A stretch of DNA of 64,000 bases from Symsagittifera roscoffensis (Eukaryota > Xenacoelomorpha > Acoela > Convolutidae): positions 91,301,845 through 91,365,844 of the forward strand of contig NC_087062.1 in NCBI RefSeq assembly GCF_963678635.1, given 5' to 3'. Both the position numbers and the translations under genes were made by a program. This document shows, piece after piece, positions 41,536-52,400 of the stretch. The notes under the pieces were generated by a model. The model did no database searches. It was not told the DNA's origin and worked only from the letters and a program-made list of their open reading frames with translations. The first letter of the stretch is position 1, and each line of letters starts with the position of its first letter.

Positions 41536-43119
41536 ATGAATTTTCCGGCCGAGTTATCTGTGTTCTGCTTATTCTTCTATTTGACAGTACTCAATTTCTT
41601 AGTTCCGTCTGCTGAATCGAAAGTTTCGTGCAAACTCAAGGAAATTGAGGAGCAAAAAGATCTAAAGAAATTTGTAAAGAGTCGTAGAAGTATTTTGGTT
41701 CTCTTTGCAAAAGATGAGAATGAGTATAAAAAAGCTGCAGGATCGTTCATATGCGAAGCGGTAGAAACGATGCGCGTCAATGTAGACGCTGCCTTTGTCA
41801 ATTGTGAAGGGATCAAAGGAAAACGTCTTTGCAGACAAACCAAAGTAGACCCTACGCACTTTATTCTACAATTCTATCTAGACGGCCAACTTAAAAGTTC
41901 CAACTATGACAGGCAACATTCTGCAAAAAGCCTTATCTACTTCCTGAAAAATCCCAACGAAGAGGCGCCATGGAGCGAAGATCCTGCGTCAAATTATGTA
42001 TCTCACTTAGAATCCATTGAAGACTTGGCTAATATTTTGAAGCGGAAAAGTTCGGTTTTGATTATGTTTTACGCGCCGTGGTGCGGACACTGTAAGCGGC
42101 TCAAGCCGCAGTATGCGACGGCAGCCAAAGACACGATTGACGGAGCAGTGACTCTTGCCGCGATGGACGTGAATGGAGACGAGTACCAGAACGTCCGAAT
42201 GCATCTAAATATCACAGGATTCCCGACTTTGATCTACTTCAAAGAAGGTAAACCGGAGTTCAACTACGAAGGTGAATATACTAGAGACGCTATTTTAGAG
42301 TGGACAAAAGACCCAAAGCCATTTGAGAAGAAAAACAACGTCGAAAATAAAGACATAGATTGGTCAGCTTCTGAGAGTGCCTCGAATGTTGTTTTCCTCG
42401 ACGATGAAACATTCGATGAATACATATCAACTCATAACTCTGTATATGTAATGTTATATGCCCCTTGGTGTGGTCATTGTAAGAAAATGAAACCTGATTA
42501 CGAAGATGCCGCAAATGAGCTTGCAGAAGTCAAACCAGATGCGGCCTTAGCTGCAGTTGACGCAACTGCTAGCAAATCAGTTGCTGAAAAGTTGAAGGTA
42601 AAAGGATTCCCAACTATGAAGTACTTCATCAATGGCACTCTTTCGAACGACGAAGTGAACTATCGATCCAAGAAAGATATTGTAGCTTTCATGCGGGGTC
42701 TTAAAGTGCCAGATCCAGTTGAGTCCGAAAAGCCGATTGAGGATAATTGGGAGTCGGAAAAAAGTAGTGTCGTTCATTTGAATAGTGAGTCGTTTTCGAC
42801 AGTCCTGAAGAAGCGCAAATTTTCCTTAGTCATGTTCTACGCTCCCTGGTGCGGACATTGTAAAAGGTTGAAACCTCATTATGCACTAGCAGCTCAGCTG
42901 GTGAAGCAACAGCCAAAAGTTCTTCTAGCTGCGGTTGATTGCACGAAGTTCACAGACGTGTGTTCTAAGTTCGAGGTTTCTGGATACCCTACTTTGAAGG
43001 TGTTCAAATATGGAAAAGAGCCTTTTGACTATAATGGTGGACGGGAGTCGCAGGATTTTGTGAGTTTTCTCGGAAAATTGATGGAAAACGATAATTCTGA
43101 GAAGAGGGTGGAACTCTAA
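41536..43119 (+). CDS. PDIA5-like protein disulfide isomerase with three CGHC thioredoxin domains
   Basis: A single uninterrupted frame of 527 residues. I start at the ATG at 41536, because it begins a clear signal peptide (LSVFCLFFYLTVLNFLVPSA). The frame is open to 41443 but crosses a likely splice acceptor ending at 41490. Residues ~30-150 are a non-catalytic thioredoxin-like domain. Three catalytic thioredoxin domains follow, each with FYAPWCGHC or LYAPWCGHC, at about residues 182, 311 and 438. The order b-a-a-a and the inter-domain words APWSEDP and DNWESEKSSVVHL fit PDIA5 (human 519 aa). The C terminus, RVEL, resembles a KDEL-type ER retention signal. Role: forming and reshuffling disulfides in the ER lumen. 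All three motifs are CGHC, whereas I recall vertebrate PDIA5 having altered first and third motifs. No introns interrupt the coding region. Confidence 0.9.
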   Translation: MNFPAELSVFCLFFYLTVLNFLVPSAESKVSCKLKEIEEQKDLKKFVKSRRSILVLFAKDENEYKKAAGSFICEAVETMRVNVDAAFVNCEGIKGKRLCRQTKVDPTHFILQFYLDGQLKSSNYDRQHSAKSLIYFLKNPNEEAPWSEDPASNYVSHLESIEDLANILKRKSSVLIMFYAPWCGHCKRLKPQYATAAKDTIDGAVTLAAMDVNGDEYQNVRMHLNITGFPTLIYFKEGKPEFNYEGEYTRDAILEWTKDPKPFEKKNNVENKDIDWSASESASNVVFLDDETFDEYISTHNSVYVMLYAPWCGHCKKMKPDYEDAANELAEVKPDAALAAVDATASKSVAEKLKVKGFPTMKYFINGTLSNDEVNYRSKKDIVAFMRGLKVPDPVESEKPIEDNWESEKSSVVHLNSESFSTVLKKRKFSLVMFYAPWCGHCKRLKPHYALAAQLVKQQPKVLLAAVDCTKFTDVCSKFEVSGYPTLKVFKYGKEPFDYNGGRESQDFVSFLGKLMENDNSEKRVEL

Positions 43120-43338
43120 TAACTGAAAAACTTGTCAACTTATGTGATTTGTATTTAGCCTATCATGTTTGTGATTGGGATCATTGTAAATGGTAAAGAT
43201 GTAAATTTGTCAGATTTATACTTTCTATAACTTATATATGTTACAAACTGAGAGGCGAGAATTTAAGTTGGAAATGTGAATGAATCTGATTTTTCAAGAC
43301 GAGTTCCTCCAATATGAGCTGAAAATTAGATTCGATGA

Positions 43339-43402
43339 GAGCTTAGCCAAGGTGTCAAGATAGTGAGTTTAACCAGTCGTGGTTTGAAACCAGCTGATGC
43401 CA
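43339..43402 (+). repeat. tRNA-like fragment
   Basis: GCTTAGCCAAGGTGTCAAG (A-box-like) and GTGGTTTGAAACCAGC (B-box-like, with the T of GTTCGA changed). The acceptor stem does not pair well, so it is a SINE head or a tRNA pseudogene. Confidence 0.4.
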
Positions 43403-43962
43403 TGAATTTTTTTCGGAACAGGTAAGTTTCATAATCCTGGTGAGTTTTGTTTGCTCTAAGCTAATCGTGACTGTGAATTGGCAACAGACAACATTACCAA
43501 GCGCAAAAAATTTCTTTTTATTTTTAACCACGGTCACAGCTGTGACAGAAAAAACAAACAGCCTGTATATTGATCCTTTCCCTCGTGGATAAGTAGACTT
43601 AACTGACATATCAAATGTCTTATTAAGGTAGATGAGAGCCTTGTATGCTTCATTTAAACTTCGTTGAATGAGCTATTCGAACACGTGGTTGCAATTCGTG
43701 CGCTTCGATAGTCATACCAGTGAAGTGGCGTGCGGAAAAGTTTTTTTCGACAAATTAAATTTCTGAAAATATAGTCAAACGTTTTGTTTTGGTCAGACTG
43801 CTCAAAATTTTTGACCGCTACCGAAACCCTGTAATTTGTTTCAAATTTGGAATAAAAGCCGTTTTTGAGCTTTTTCTGGAAGGATTTCAGACTGATTTTT
43901 GTTGATTCATAGACTGCTTCTTGCTGTAGTATAATTAAATCAAAATAAAGTTTTTGAAAGAG

Positions 43963-44010
43963 GATGGCTGGTTATTGTGCAAGTAGCACAAAATGTTCCG
44001 ACCATAGTCT
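43963..44010. repeat. Family A terminal repeat (left-end orientation)
   Basis: GGCTGGTTATTGTGCAAGTA then GCACAAAATGTTCCGACCAT is the reverse complement, with few changes, of the right ends at 38662, 47087 and 51530. This shows that the family's terminal repeat is about 40 bp and extends beyond the GTCGGAACA core. Confidence 0.65.
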
Positions 44011-44934
44011 TAAAAAAACATTTTGCAGAAAGTTTTTGAATTTTTTCAAGTTTTTGATTCCCAGAAGGGATAAAAAATATTTTACGTAAGTTAAACTGAG
44101 TTTTCATGGCTTGAATTAAGCATAAATAAGCTATTGTTAGCCTGCACGCTCACCTTATTAGCTTGAATTTAGACGAAAAATCAAAATTTTCAAACTAGTT
44201 TGTCTCGACACAGAAAGTTTTTAAAAGTTTTTTCAATGTCGTCAGAATCAAGTTTGAAAGGGCTTCAAAATGATATATCACTCGACTCTTTCCGATGCTT
44301 ATTTGTGCTACCCGATTTTGCGTGGAAAACAAAAACAAAAAAAACTAAAGCCTACTACAAAGTTCCTCGACATTTTTCAAATGGTGAGAACAATAATCTT
44401 ACTTTGATATTTACACTGGCGATTAGCAAAGGCTAACAAATCGAAATATAGACATTTTTTACTATAATTAAAATTGTTGTGTCGCCGTTATGTCAAATAA
44501 TTGCGTTCCACAAAATCTCAGTTTTTTTGATGTTTTGAAGTTTTCATATTTGTAATAAAATGATTTGCAGCTTGTCTTTTTTCAAAAATTTTTTCTCTGC
44601 AGTCTTCTGTTCTTCAAAAGTGATCAATATCTAGACTTTTCTCTAAAAATTTTTGAAGCTTTGATTTACTCTGATCGCAAATGATTGATTTTTTGTATGT
44701 ATGCCAGTATAAGGCTTACAAAATGTTCTAATTTTCCTCCTTTCTTCACAAAACTTTCATTCCCTCGATTTGAGGTCTTTCTTTTTTTCAAAAACATTTT
44801 TTTTTCTCTGAAAAGTTTGTCTAACAAAAGCGCTTCCACCAGCTTGCATACGTCTAAAGGATGATAATTAAATAATATCTATTTTGCGTTTCCTAATTAG
44901 TGCAAAGTTTTTGCTCACTCTTTTCATATTTTTT

Positions 44935-45117
44935 TCTCAGCGTTGGCTTATAGTTTCGAAAATGGATTTTAATTTTGTTTTCTCAGCGGAATAATAAATT
45001 TATCTATTGATCCACTTTTCTCAAATTGGATAAATTTTATCAAAAAATCAAGTCAGTAGTTGATTTTGGTTCTATGCGTTCTTGGACTCTTTTCCAACTC
45101 TTTGTTGGCCATATTTG
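44935..45117 (+). repeat. Repeat family C
   Basis: GTTTTCTCAGCGGAATAATAAA, TATTGATCCACTTTTCTCAA, ATGCGTTCTTGGACTCTTTT and TGTTGGCCATATTTG match the family blocks. Confidence 0.6.
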
Positions 45118-45684
45118 GGTCGTGTTTCACACCCCATAAATTGTGCTAGTGTGCAATTTTTTCGAATACTTTCGGGGAAAAAACCGAGAAATCTTTAAAA
45201 CTAAGCTTATCATTTGGCTTTTAACATTTAAAAAAATATTTAACGGATCAAAAAAGCACATCTTTTTGATGTGCAGTTTTTCCAATGAGAAATTTTCAAA
45301 AATAATGCAAATTAGATTTAAGTTTTTTGTGTTCCATGTCACATTTTTTGTGTAAATATGTATTTTAGTCAACACAGATCCAATACTAAATAGAAAACGA
45401 ATAATCATCTAATGCACACATCATGATAATTGTTCAGAAGACGAAGTAAGGAGAAAGATTGTATTCGGGTCTGATTTCCTACGAAAATCAGGAATACAAA
45501 GACTTGGAATATGAAATTGGGTGATATATTAGCCTATACTAGTTTTTTTTGTATTGCTCGAGAAAGAATTGTCTGAAAGTTTTGATTTGCAGACGACTCG
45601 AGAGTAACCAATTGAGAAATGTTGTCTATTTTATCAGTTAAGCGGCAATTTTTTTTTAATTCATTGAGATAATTTAAAGTTTTT

Positions 45685-45769
45685 CTGGATGTTTTCCTTT
45701 TTTAAATGGATGTTTTCCTTTTTTCTGGATGTTTTCCTTTTTTAAATATTTTTTTCCTTTTTTAAATGT
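45685..45769. repeat. Short tandem repeat, about 21-bp unit
   Basis: Four imperfect units of GGATGTTTTCCTTTTTTAAA type; the third lacks the AAAT and the fourth has lost the GGATG start. Confidence 0.85.
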
Positions 45770-46422
45770 TTCCAGAAACTTACGATAATGTGAGCGGGAA
45801 TTTTTCTGATGCATGAACAGTAAGCCGCTGTTCATCAAATCATTAAAAGCTTGGCAAAAATTTACATCATAAAATCACGGCGATTATTTTCAAATTTACA
45901 GTACATCTAATCGTGTGGTAAACGCATGTTCTGTAGAAATCAGCTCAAGTTAAGCTAGCTTGAGAGATAAAAAGCTTCTATTTTTTGATTGTATGATAAT
46001 TGGTCAACGAAACCACATAGTTAATGATCTTCTGGTCGTCTTCAAAATGTGTACAGAATCAAGAGTTGTATTTTAAAAATGAAAGATGGTTTTAATGGTT
46101 TTGAGCTAAAATGCAACTGCTCTATAAGTCTTTTTGACAAAAATTGGCTAGCTTGCCCAAGTTTGTTACTTCGTAAAGCATCATAGCTACAAGTCATGTC
46201 TTTGATTTTCATGTGCTTAAGAAACTATCATCAAAAACTATCTTCAAAATTTATACTGACGCACTTTTCGAGTTAAGAATTGACAAAAACGTGACTTAAA
46301 ACTTACTTAAGAGCGCATCGTTCGTAAAATTGTCACAGCAAACGTAGATACTGGAAATATGAATGGTTGTTGTGGCTTTTAAATTATATGCGCTCTTGGT
46401 TAGAACTAATCAATCTATTGTT

Positions 46423-49400
46423 ATGGAGCGTTGTGGGAACTTTTCCCCGCGGATTTTGCTGCTGGCGATATTACTTGTCGTGTTTGTTCAATTTAGCGAT
46501 GCCACGGCACCAAGTAAGTTTCAACTTTTTTCGCTCAAAATTTGAAAGACCGTTCAGTGTTCTGCGTGAAAAATACGGATTCTTTATTGAGACAGGGCCA
46601 GGGTAATTGTTCCGACCATTAAAATTGGGGAGGAACTATATTCGGGTGTGATTTAGCTTTTTTCCACGAAAAATCACGAACCACAAATAATCATTGAAAT
46701 GGGTCGAGTGATATATCATATTTAAGCCCTTTCAGTCGTGATTCGACCACTAAAAAAATTGAAAAATTGTCCAGGCTTCGGGAAAAATATGTTTGAAATA
46801 TTTGGTTTAATTTCGCGCTTATAAGGTTAAATCATTTTTTGAAGCTCTTAGCGCCATTTTTGGAATAAAAAAACTTCTAACACTCAAAACAAATTCTGCA
46901 AAAAAAATTTTCTAGTCATTTTTTGACCAAAATCGTTGCCCGATTTGCCTAGTTTACTGTGACTGTCGAATATGTCTAAATTTTTGGTTATCATCAGATC
47001 ATTTTATCGCACAACGCACAAAAAACAATACTAATTTGAAAGAAAAAAAACATAAAAAAACTTTTTAAATTTTTTTTAAGAACATAGTCGGAACATTCTG
47101 TGTTACTTGCATAGCAACCGGCTATCTTAGTTTAATTTGGATCTGAGATATCCTCCGTTTTTTTAGAAAAAAATAGCATAAATGAAAATATTCTGAAATT
47201 AATAAAATACCTTCTACACTTTTATTTAAAAAAAAAACAAGTGGAACATTTCTTGGATCGTAATCAGCAGCGATTCAGAATGGAAAAGGGACTGACATCG
47301 CCCTACTCGAAGAATTCGATACAGTCGGCAACAAAAATTTCCTTCATTTAATACTACTGCACGAGATGCGATTCGGCATCAATATATTAAGTACTGGTTG
47401 AAATTATTTTCTCAAACGCATAATTCTCATAATCGAACTGGTAAAACGCACTCCAGGAAGTTCGTAAAGGCTTTTAAATGTCCACTCCTAATCTTAAAAA
47501 CCCTTGAACCCCCCCCCCCCTTTGGTCCTACAAATGACTAATACTGCTTGCACTGTCTCCTCAAGTATGTTTTTTTAGGCTAGCATTTTGGCAAATACTT
47601 CTCTCATAATCTGATAACTAACAGAAAAAATCTCAAATGATGTCGAGTTTTGCGTTTCAGCTCTTTCTCAGCATGTGGAACAAACAGGAACAGATGCCAT
47701 TGAAATGTACTTGGAGTTTGCGGCGCCCGCGACTCTAAGAAGAGACGGTAATTGATGCAAATCGTACTCTGCTACTGGTTGTTTTATTTTTCAACCGAAG
47801 AGTTACTTTTGAAATTAATCCCATTTAAATTAATTTCCGTGTTCAGCTCAGCCCGATGGGCAAAGGACGCAATATTGAATTCTGATTTTTGTTCCGATTT
47901 TCGGAGAAAAAGGGGAATACTTATGCTTGGGGTGGTTTTTTTTATCAGTCAGATATCGACTTTTGAACTAAGCGTTTTTGCAGGATTGTTTTATACTATC
48001 TGGAATTACTAGTGTCTGAAGCTCAAATTTAAATAGATATTTCACCTGTGATCAATTTTTGTAATATTGCAGTGACTTAAAAAATATCTTACTTCGCTAA
48101 ATTGGGATAATTAACGCGCGATTTTTTGTGTTCTTATAACACGCGTGAGCGGCGGATTATTGTGCTCCAAATTCGGTTGAGACCAGCAGCTTAGTCTTAT
48201 GAAGACAAAACGGGACGCTGAATACACCTTCCCTATTTCTAATATCGTGGAGGAAAGGGTGATAAAAGGAAGAAAACATGGAAAACTTTTTTTTTCGATC
48301 ATTTCTCAAATTATTCGAGCCGAAAAGTTTTTTCTTGGACTTATTTTATTGGACTTACTTTTTTTGGACTTACTATTTATAAGAACCCCTAGGGGGAAGA
48401 TGCATCCGCCTCAACGCCCCCCCCCCTTCCTCCCTAAATGCGGCCCTGGTGTTTATCATGATACTTTTTATGCACAAAAATCGCGTACTATCTTATAGTT
48501 TTGTCTCCTACCCTCTTATCCCGTGCATGCTGCGTGGAGAAAACTAAAACACAACCCAATACAATGTTTAATCAAAATTTCAAAATTCATTCAAACAAAA
48601 ATCAATCAAATTTAGAGTTTTTTCAATTGTAAATCTATAACCCGATCGCTTTGCTCAGCTTTTTTGAATTGTGGGAACATAAACGCTAACTTAAATGATC
48701 TACCAGCCCCTATTCCTTACCTAAAAAAGGTGGTTGTGATTAAATTGCTAGTGCGTAAGTCAAGGTCGTGCATTCAGTACGTTTTGCGGTAGACTGCAAA
48801 AAGTGTCCCGACAGAATGCTGACATAAATTTAGAAAGTATTATATTTTGATGTTTGAAATACAATTGAATCAAACATAAATAAGGCAATTTTTACACTGG
48901 CCTAGCTTAAACTAGACGATGCTCTGCGAAAGTAAATATCAATTATTTTTCGTATTAAGACGTTATGTTTGAACTCTGTCATTTAATACGCAGTATTTTG
49001 CTTTTTTTCGAATTTATCGCCACTCGACTTTTTGAAAAATTTCGTTTTTCACCGAGGTGTCTTTTCGCAAGCTGCTCACTACTTTCCAAATATAAGGGTG
49101 GGCCCCGCTGGAATAAGATTGAATGCCTAAATGCCATCCTTCGACTGCATTTGTTGTCTTAGCAAGCCACTCACAGCCTCTTTAGGCAGATTCCAAAATG
49201 AGAGATGGAAAACAATGTTGGGCTCCATGCTTTTTATTTATGTAGAGCCGAATGAAAGTTACAGCTCGTCAATTCCTCAATTTTTGTAAGTTATAAACAG
49301 TTTCGGTCGCATACATTCTAGATTTTGTGAACGATCAAATCATAGGACTCGCCGATTTTTTTCTTTTCATTTCTTTCGAATGCAGGAGGAAAGGAGCACT

Positions 49401-52400
49401 TTTACGGCTAAAGCTAAATCGTGATTCAGTTCGTAGGTCACTATGGGACACAGTTTGTTGATTTTTTTTCAATTATTTCAGTGAGAGATAGAAAAAAAAC
49501 ACCCGATAACTCACTCCAGTTTTTTTTGGAATGACTAAAGAGCAGCTTGCTCAAAATCTAACAATTTTTTTTCAGGCCGTCAGTTTGGCGCTAAATCAAT
49601 CAAAGCTTGCAAAGACCGATTATAAATTTTTTGGTTTTGCTGAAAAGAAAGGCGCATATACAAAATAGTGCGATACCAGGTTCACTAATGCGAATTGAAT
49701 ATAGCGGATTGAGTTTTGAGAGACGTTTTATAGGTTCCCTCGGCTGACCAGTAATTTTTTTTCCAAAAGTCGAAGCATTTTGATGTCATCTCAAAAAATG
49801 GTTCACTCGTGATCATTTAATCTGCTGTCATACCGGATAAAACTGAAGTTTTCATGAATCTCGAAAATACGAGGAACGGGCATGTGTGTCATGCTTACAT
49901 CTTCTACCTGCTTGAGCAAAACAGTTTTCGTTAAAAAGTTTTTTTTTTCGCTTAAAGTAAAAATCGGGCATGCAGCTATAAAAACGTATTTTTAAGATAA
50001 AACTGTGAATTCAAAACAAGACTGATGTGTTACTTGTTTAAAGGATTTGCGTCTGTAAATGGCTTGAGCACAGCTTAAAATGACAGTCAGAATTTATATT
50101 TGTCAGAAACAAAACGTCAATTTGTTATCAAAATAGCACAAACAGGGTTTTTAAGTAATTTTGCCGATTTGGTGAATTTTTCAATCGGATTTAAAAAACA
50201 AACTGGTGAATAAGAGTATTAAGCGATTTACTAAAGCTTTATGTTAGGATTTACAACTGAAATAAACCAAGCTTTCCAATGTGATGCGTGCGTTAATTGC
50301 AAATTTTTTTTTGTTGTGATAGGAGTTGAGATAAGGCGTTTATGCAGCTTTAATTGTGGTGTTAAGCTATTAAGTCATGCATCAAAGCTGTTTCAGTTTC
50401 TCGGGGGCTATCAACAGTACATTAATTTATGAAAAGCGGATAAAGAGGCTATATTTTGTTCCGACTTGGAGGTTTGAAAATTTGGCTAATTTGTGACAAC
50501 TAACGCTTTTTATATTTCGTTCTTATAGCACGCGTAAGCGACAAATTAATGCGTTCTAAAATGAATTGAAGCAAGCCGTTTGTTCTCTATTTTTTGATAT
50601 GATATGCTTAATACATCCTTTTGTGGTATACATTAGTGTCTGAAGTGATTGAAAAGTTTCTTCTGTTTTTTTTTGTTCCGTCAATTTTTTAACCGACAAT
50701 TTTTTTTAATTTTCGCCTGATAAACTAGTTTTCTCTTTTTTTCATTTCTTCGGACTTCAAATTTACGAAATATGTGCTCGGCTGGTTTTTTCTCCAGACA
50801 ATTTTGACTTTTTAAATAGCATTTTTAGACGGAGTTTTTGATATCATTCGAAAGTTTTGTTGTCTTGATATGTAAAATATGTAAAAATGAAGGTAAAATA
50901 TGTTTCAATTGTGATAGTGTTTGCTAACCTGTGGTGTTAAATGATTGCCATTTTGGGAAAAATAACGCGCGCAATGTGGATTATTTTAACGCGTGTGTGG
51001 GATGTTTTTCAAAACATTGTCCTAAAAGAAATTTTTCAATTTTAGAAATTTGCATCAAATTTTTCCGATGCGAACACTACTATATAGATCTTTCAAGGCG
51101 GTCGGATTATTCAAGGCTTCGCCTTGATACCAGCAGTCTTGTTAAAAAAATTTTTCAAAAAATTGTTTCATGATATTTTGACCTAAGTATGGAAGAATTT
51201 AAGATCATGTTATCTTCCTAATGGACAATTTCTCTGTTTTTTTTTTGTTCAAATCAAATCAAGCTAATTCTTTGTCTTTGAATTATTTTGTTAATGCTGG
51301 GATAAACGAACGACTAACTTCTCAAGTCCTATTCCTCGAGGAGTTGTGCTGTGTAAGCAATCGGCCAAGTGTTTTTTGGGCAAATTTGTTGGACAAATTT
51401 GCATACGAAAGTAATTTTGACGAATAATTTTTGGCATTCGCCGTCAGCCAACCAAAAATTAGCGGTCATCAAAAATCCAAAAAATAATGATTTTTTTTTC
51501 GTGTTTCTGGACCGTGCTGAATTTACTGTGCTCGGAGACTTCTGTGCTTCTTGCACAATAACCGGCTATTTTGGCATTTCAGCTATTTTGTTTCTTGCAT
51601 GGTTTTGTCAATCTGACTGGCTGTTTGAAAATGGTCTTTTGATTCTGCTGGTTGGGTGCCTCTGATTTTTTCGAGTCTGTTGGTGCAGGTGTAATCATTG
51701 CTACCAGTGCAGCTGGCACCATCGTAACTTCATCCAACTTCACCGACTCTAATTACGTCAACAACATTGACCAGCCAGATGCTCTGGATGCTGGAAGCAG
51801 CTACAGCTACTCTCTGGACGACGCTTCTGGTCTTGGTCCTACTGCTCAGATCATGTGTACCCGTTAGTTCAACTTTTTAACTTTCATAAAAAAAAGACGA
51901 TAGCTTTAATTATATGACACGAAAGTTTGATGTAAAAGAAAACATGGATCTGGTTAACTATACCCCCATTGCAAACGGGGGAGGCGATTCGTTTCAAGGT
52001 ACCAAATTCTTATATCCTTAATCATTGGCTAGTAGCTCATAATAGAAGTGGTAGTTTTATACTGTGTACCATAGGGGAAAATATTTAACTAGATCTGAAA
52101 ACATAATGTGAACTTTTTTATAGCCAACCCGTACCCAGTTTCAAGAGTTGGTAATCAATAATATTATACTATATCAATTATAATGGATAATAAGAGATTA
52201 TAATCGCTTGGAAAATATCACGATTATAATCAATTATAAATCCTGTAAACACCTAACTTTGGTAATTATGATCAATTATAATTGTCAAAAAATCATTATA
52301 ATAATAATCCCTTATAACTGATTACTTACGCGTAAACTTGGATGCCGGAAACTTTGTTGCATGCCAGATCCAGACCTTGTTTGTGTTTTTTGTCATTTTG

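Larger units (their letters stand above)
43120..46422. other. Intergenic DNA between the PDI-like and FN3 genes
   Basis: No gene is seen in these 3.3 kb. It holds a tRNA-like fragment (43339-43402), the left end of a family A MITE (about 43963-44010), a family C copy (44935-45117), a degenerate family A block near 45450-45535 (ATTGTATTCGGGTCTGATTT) and a short tandem repeat (45685-45769). Everything else is AT-rich and unassigned. Confidence 0.6.

Noticed and set aside
46363-46422. Upstream ATG for FN3 exon 1
   Set aside because: It would put 20 residues ahead of a standard signal peptide; the ATG at 46423 gives a normal one.
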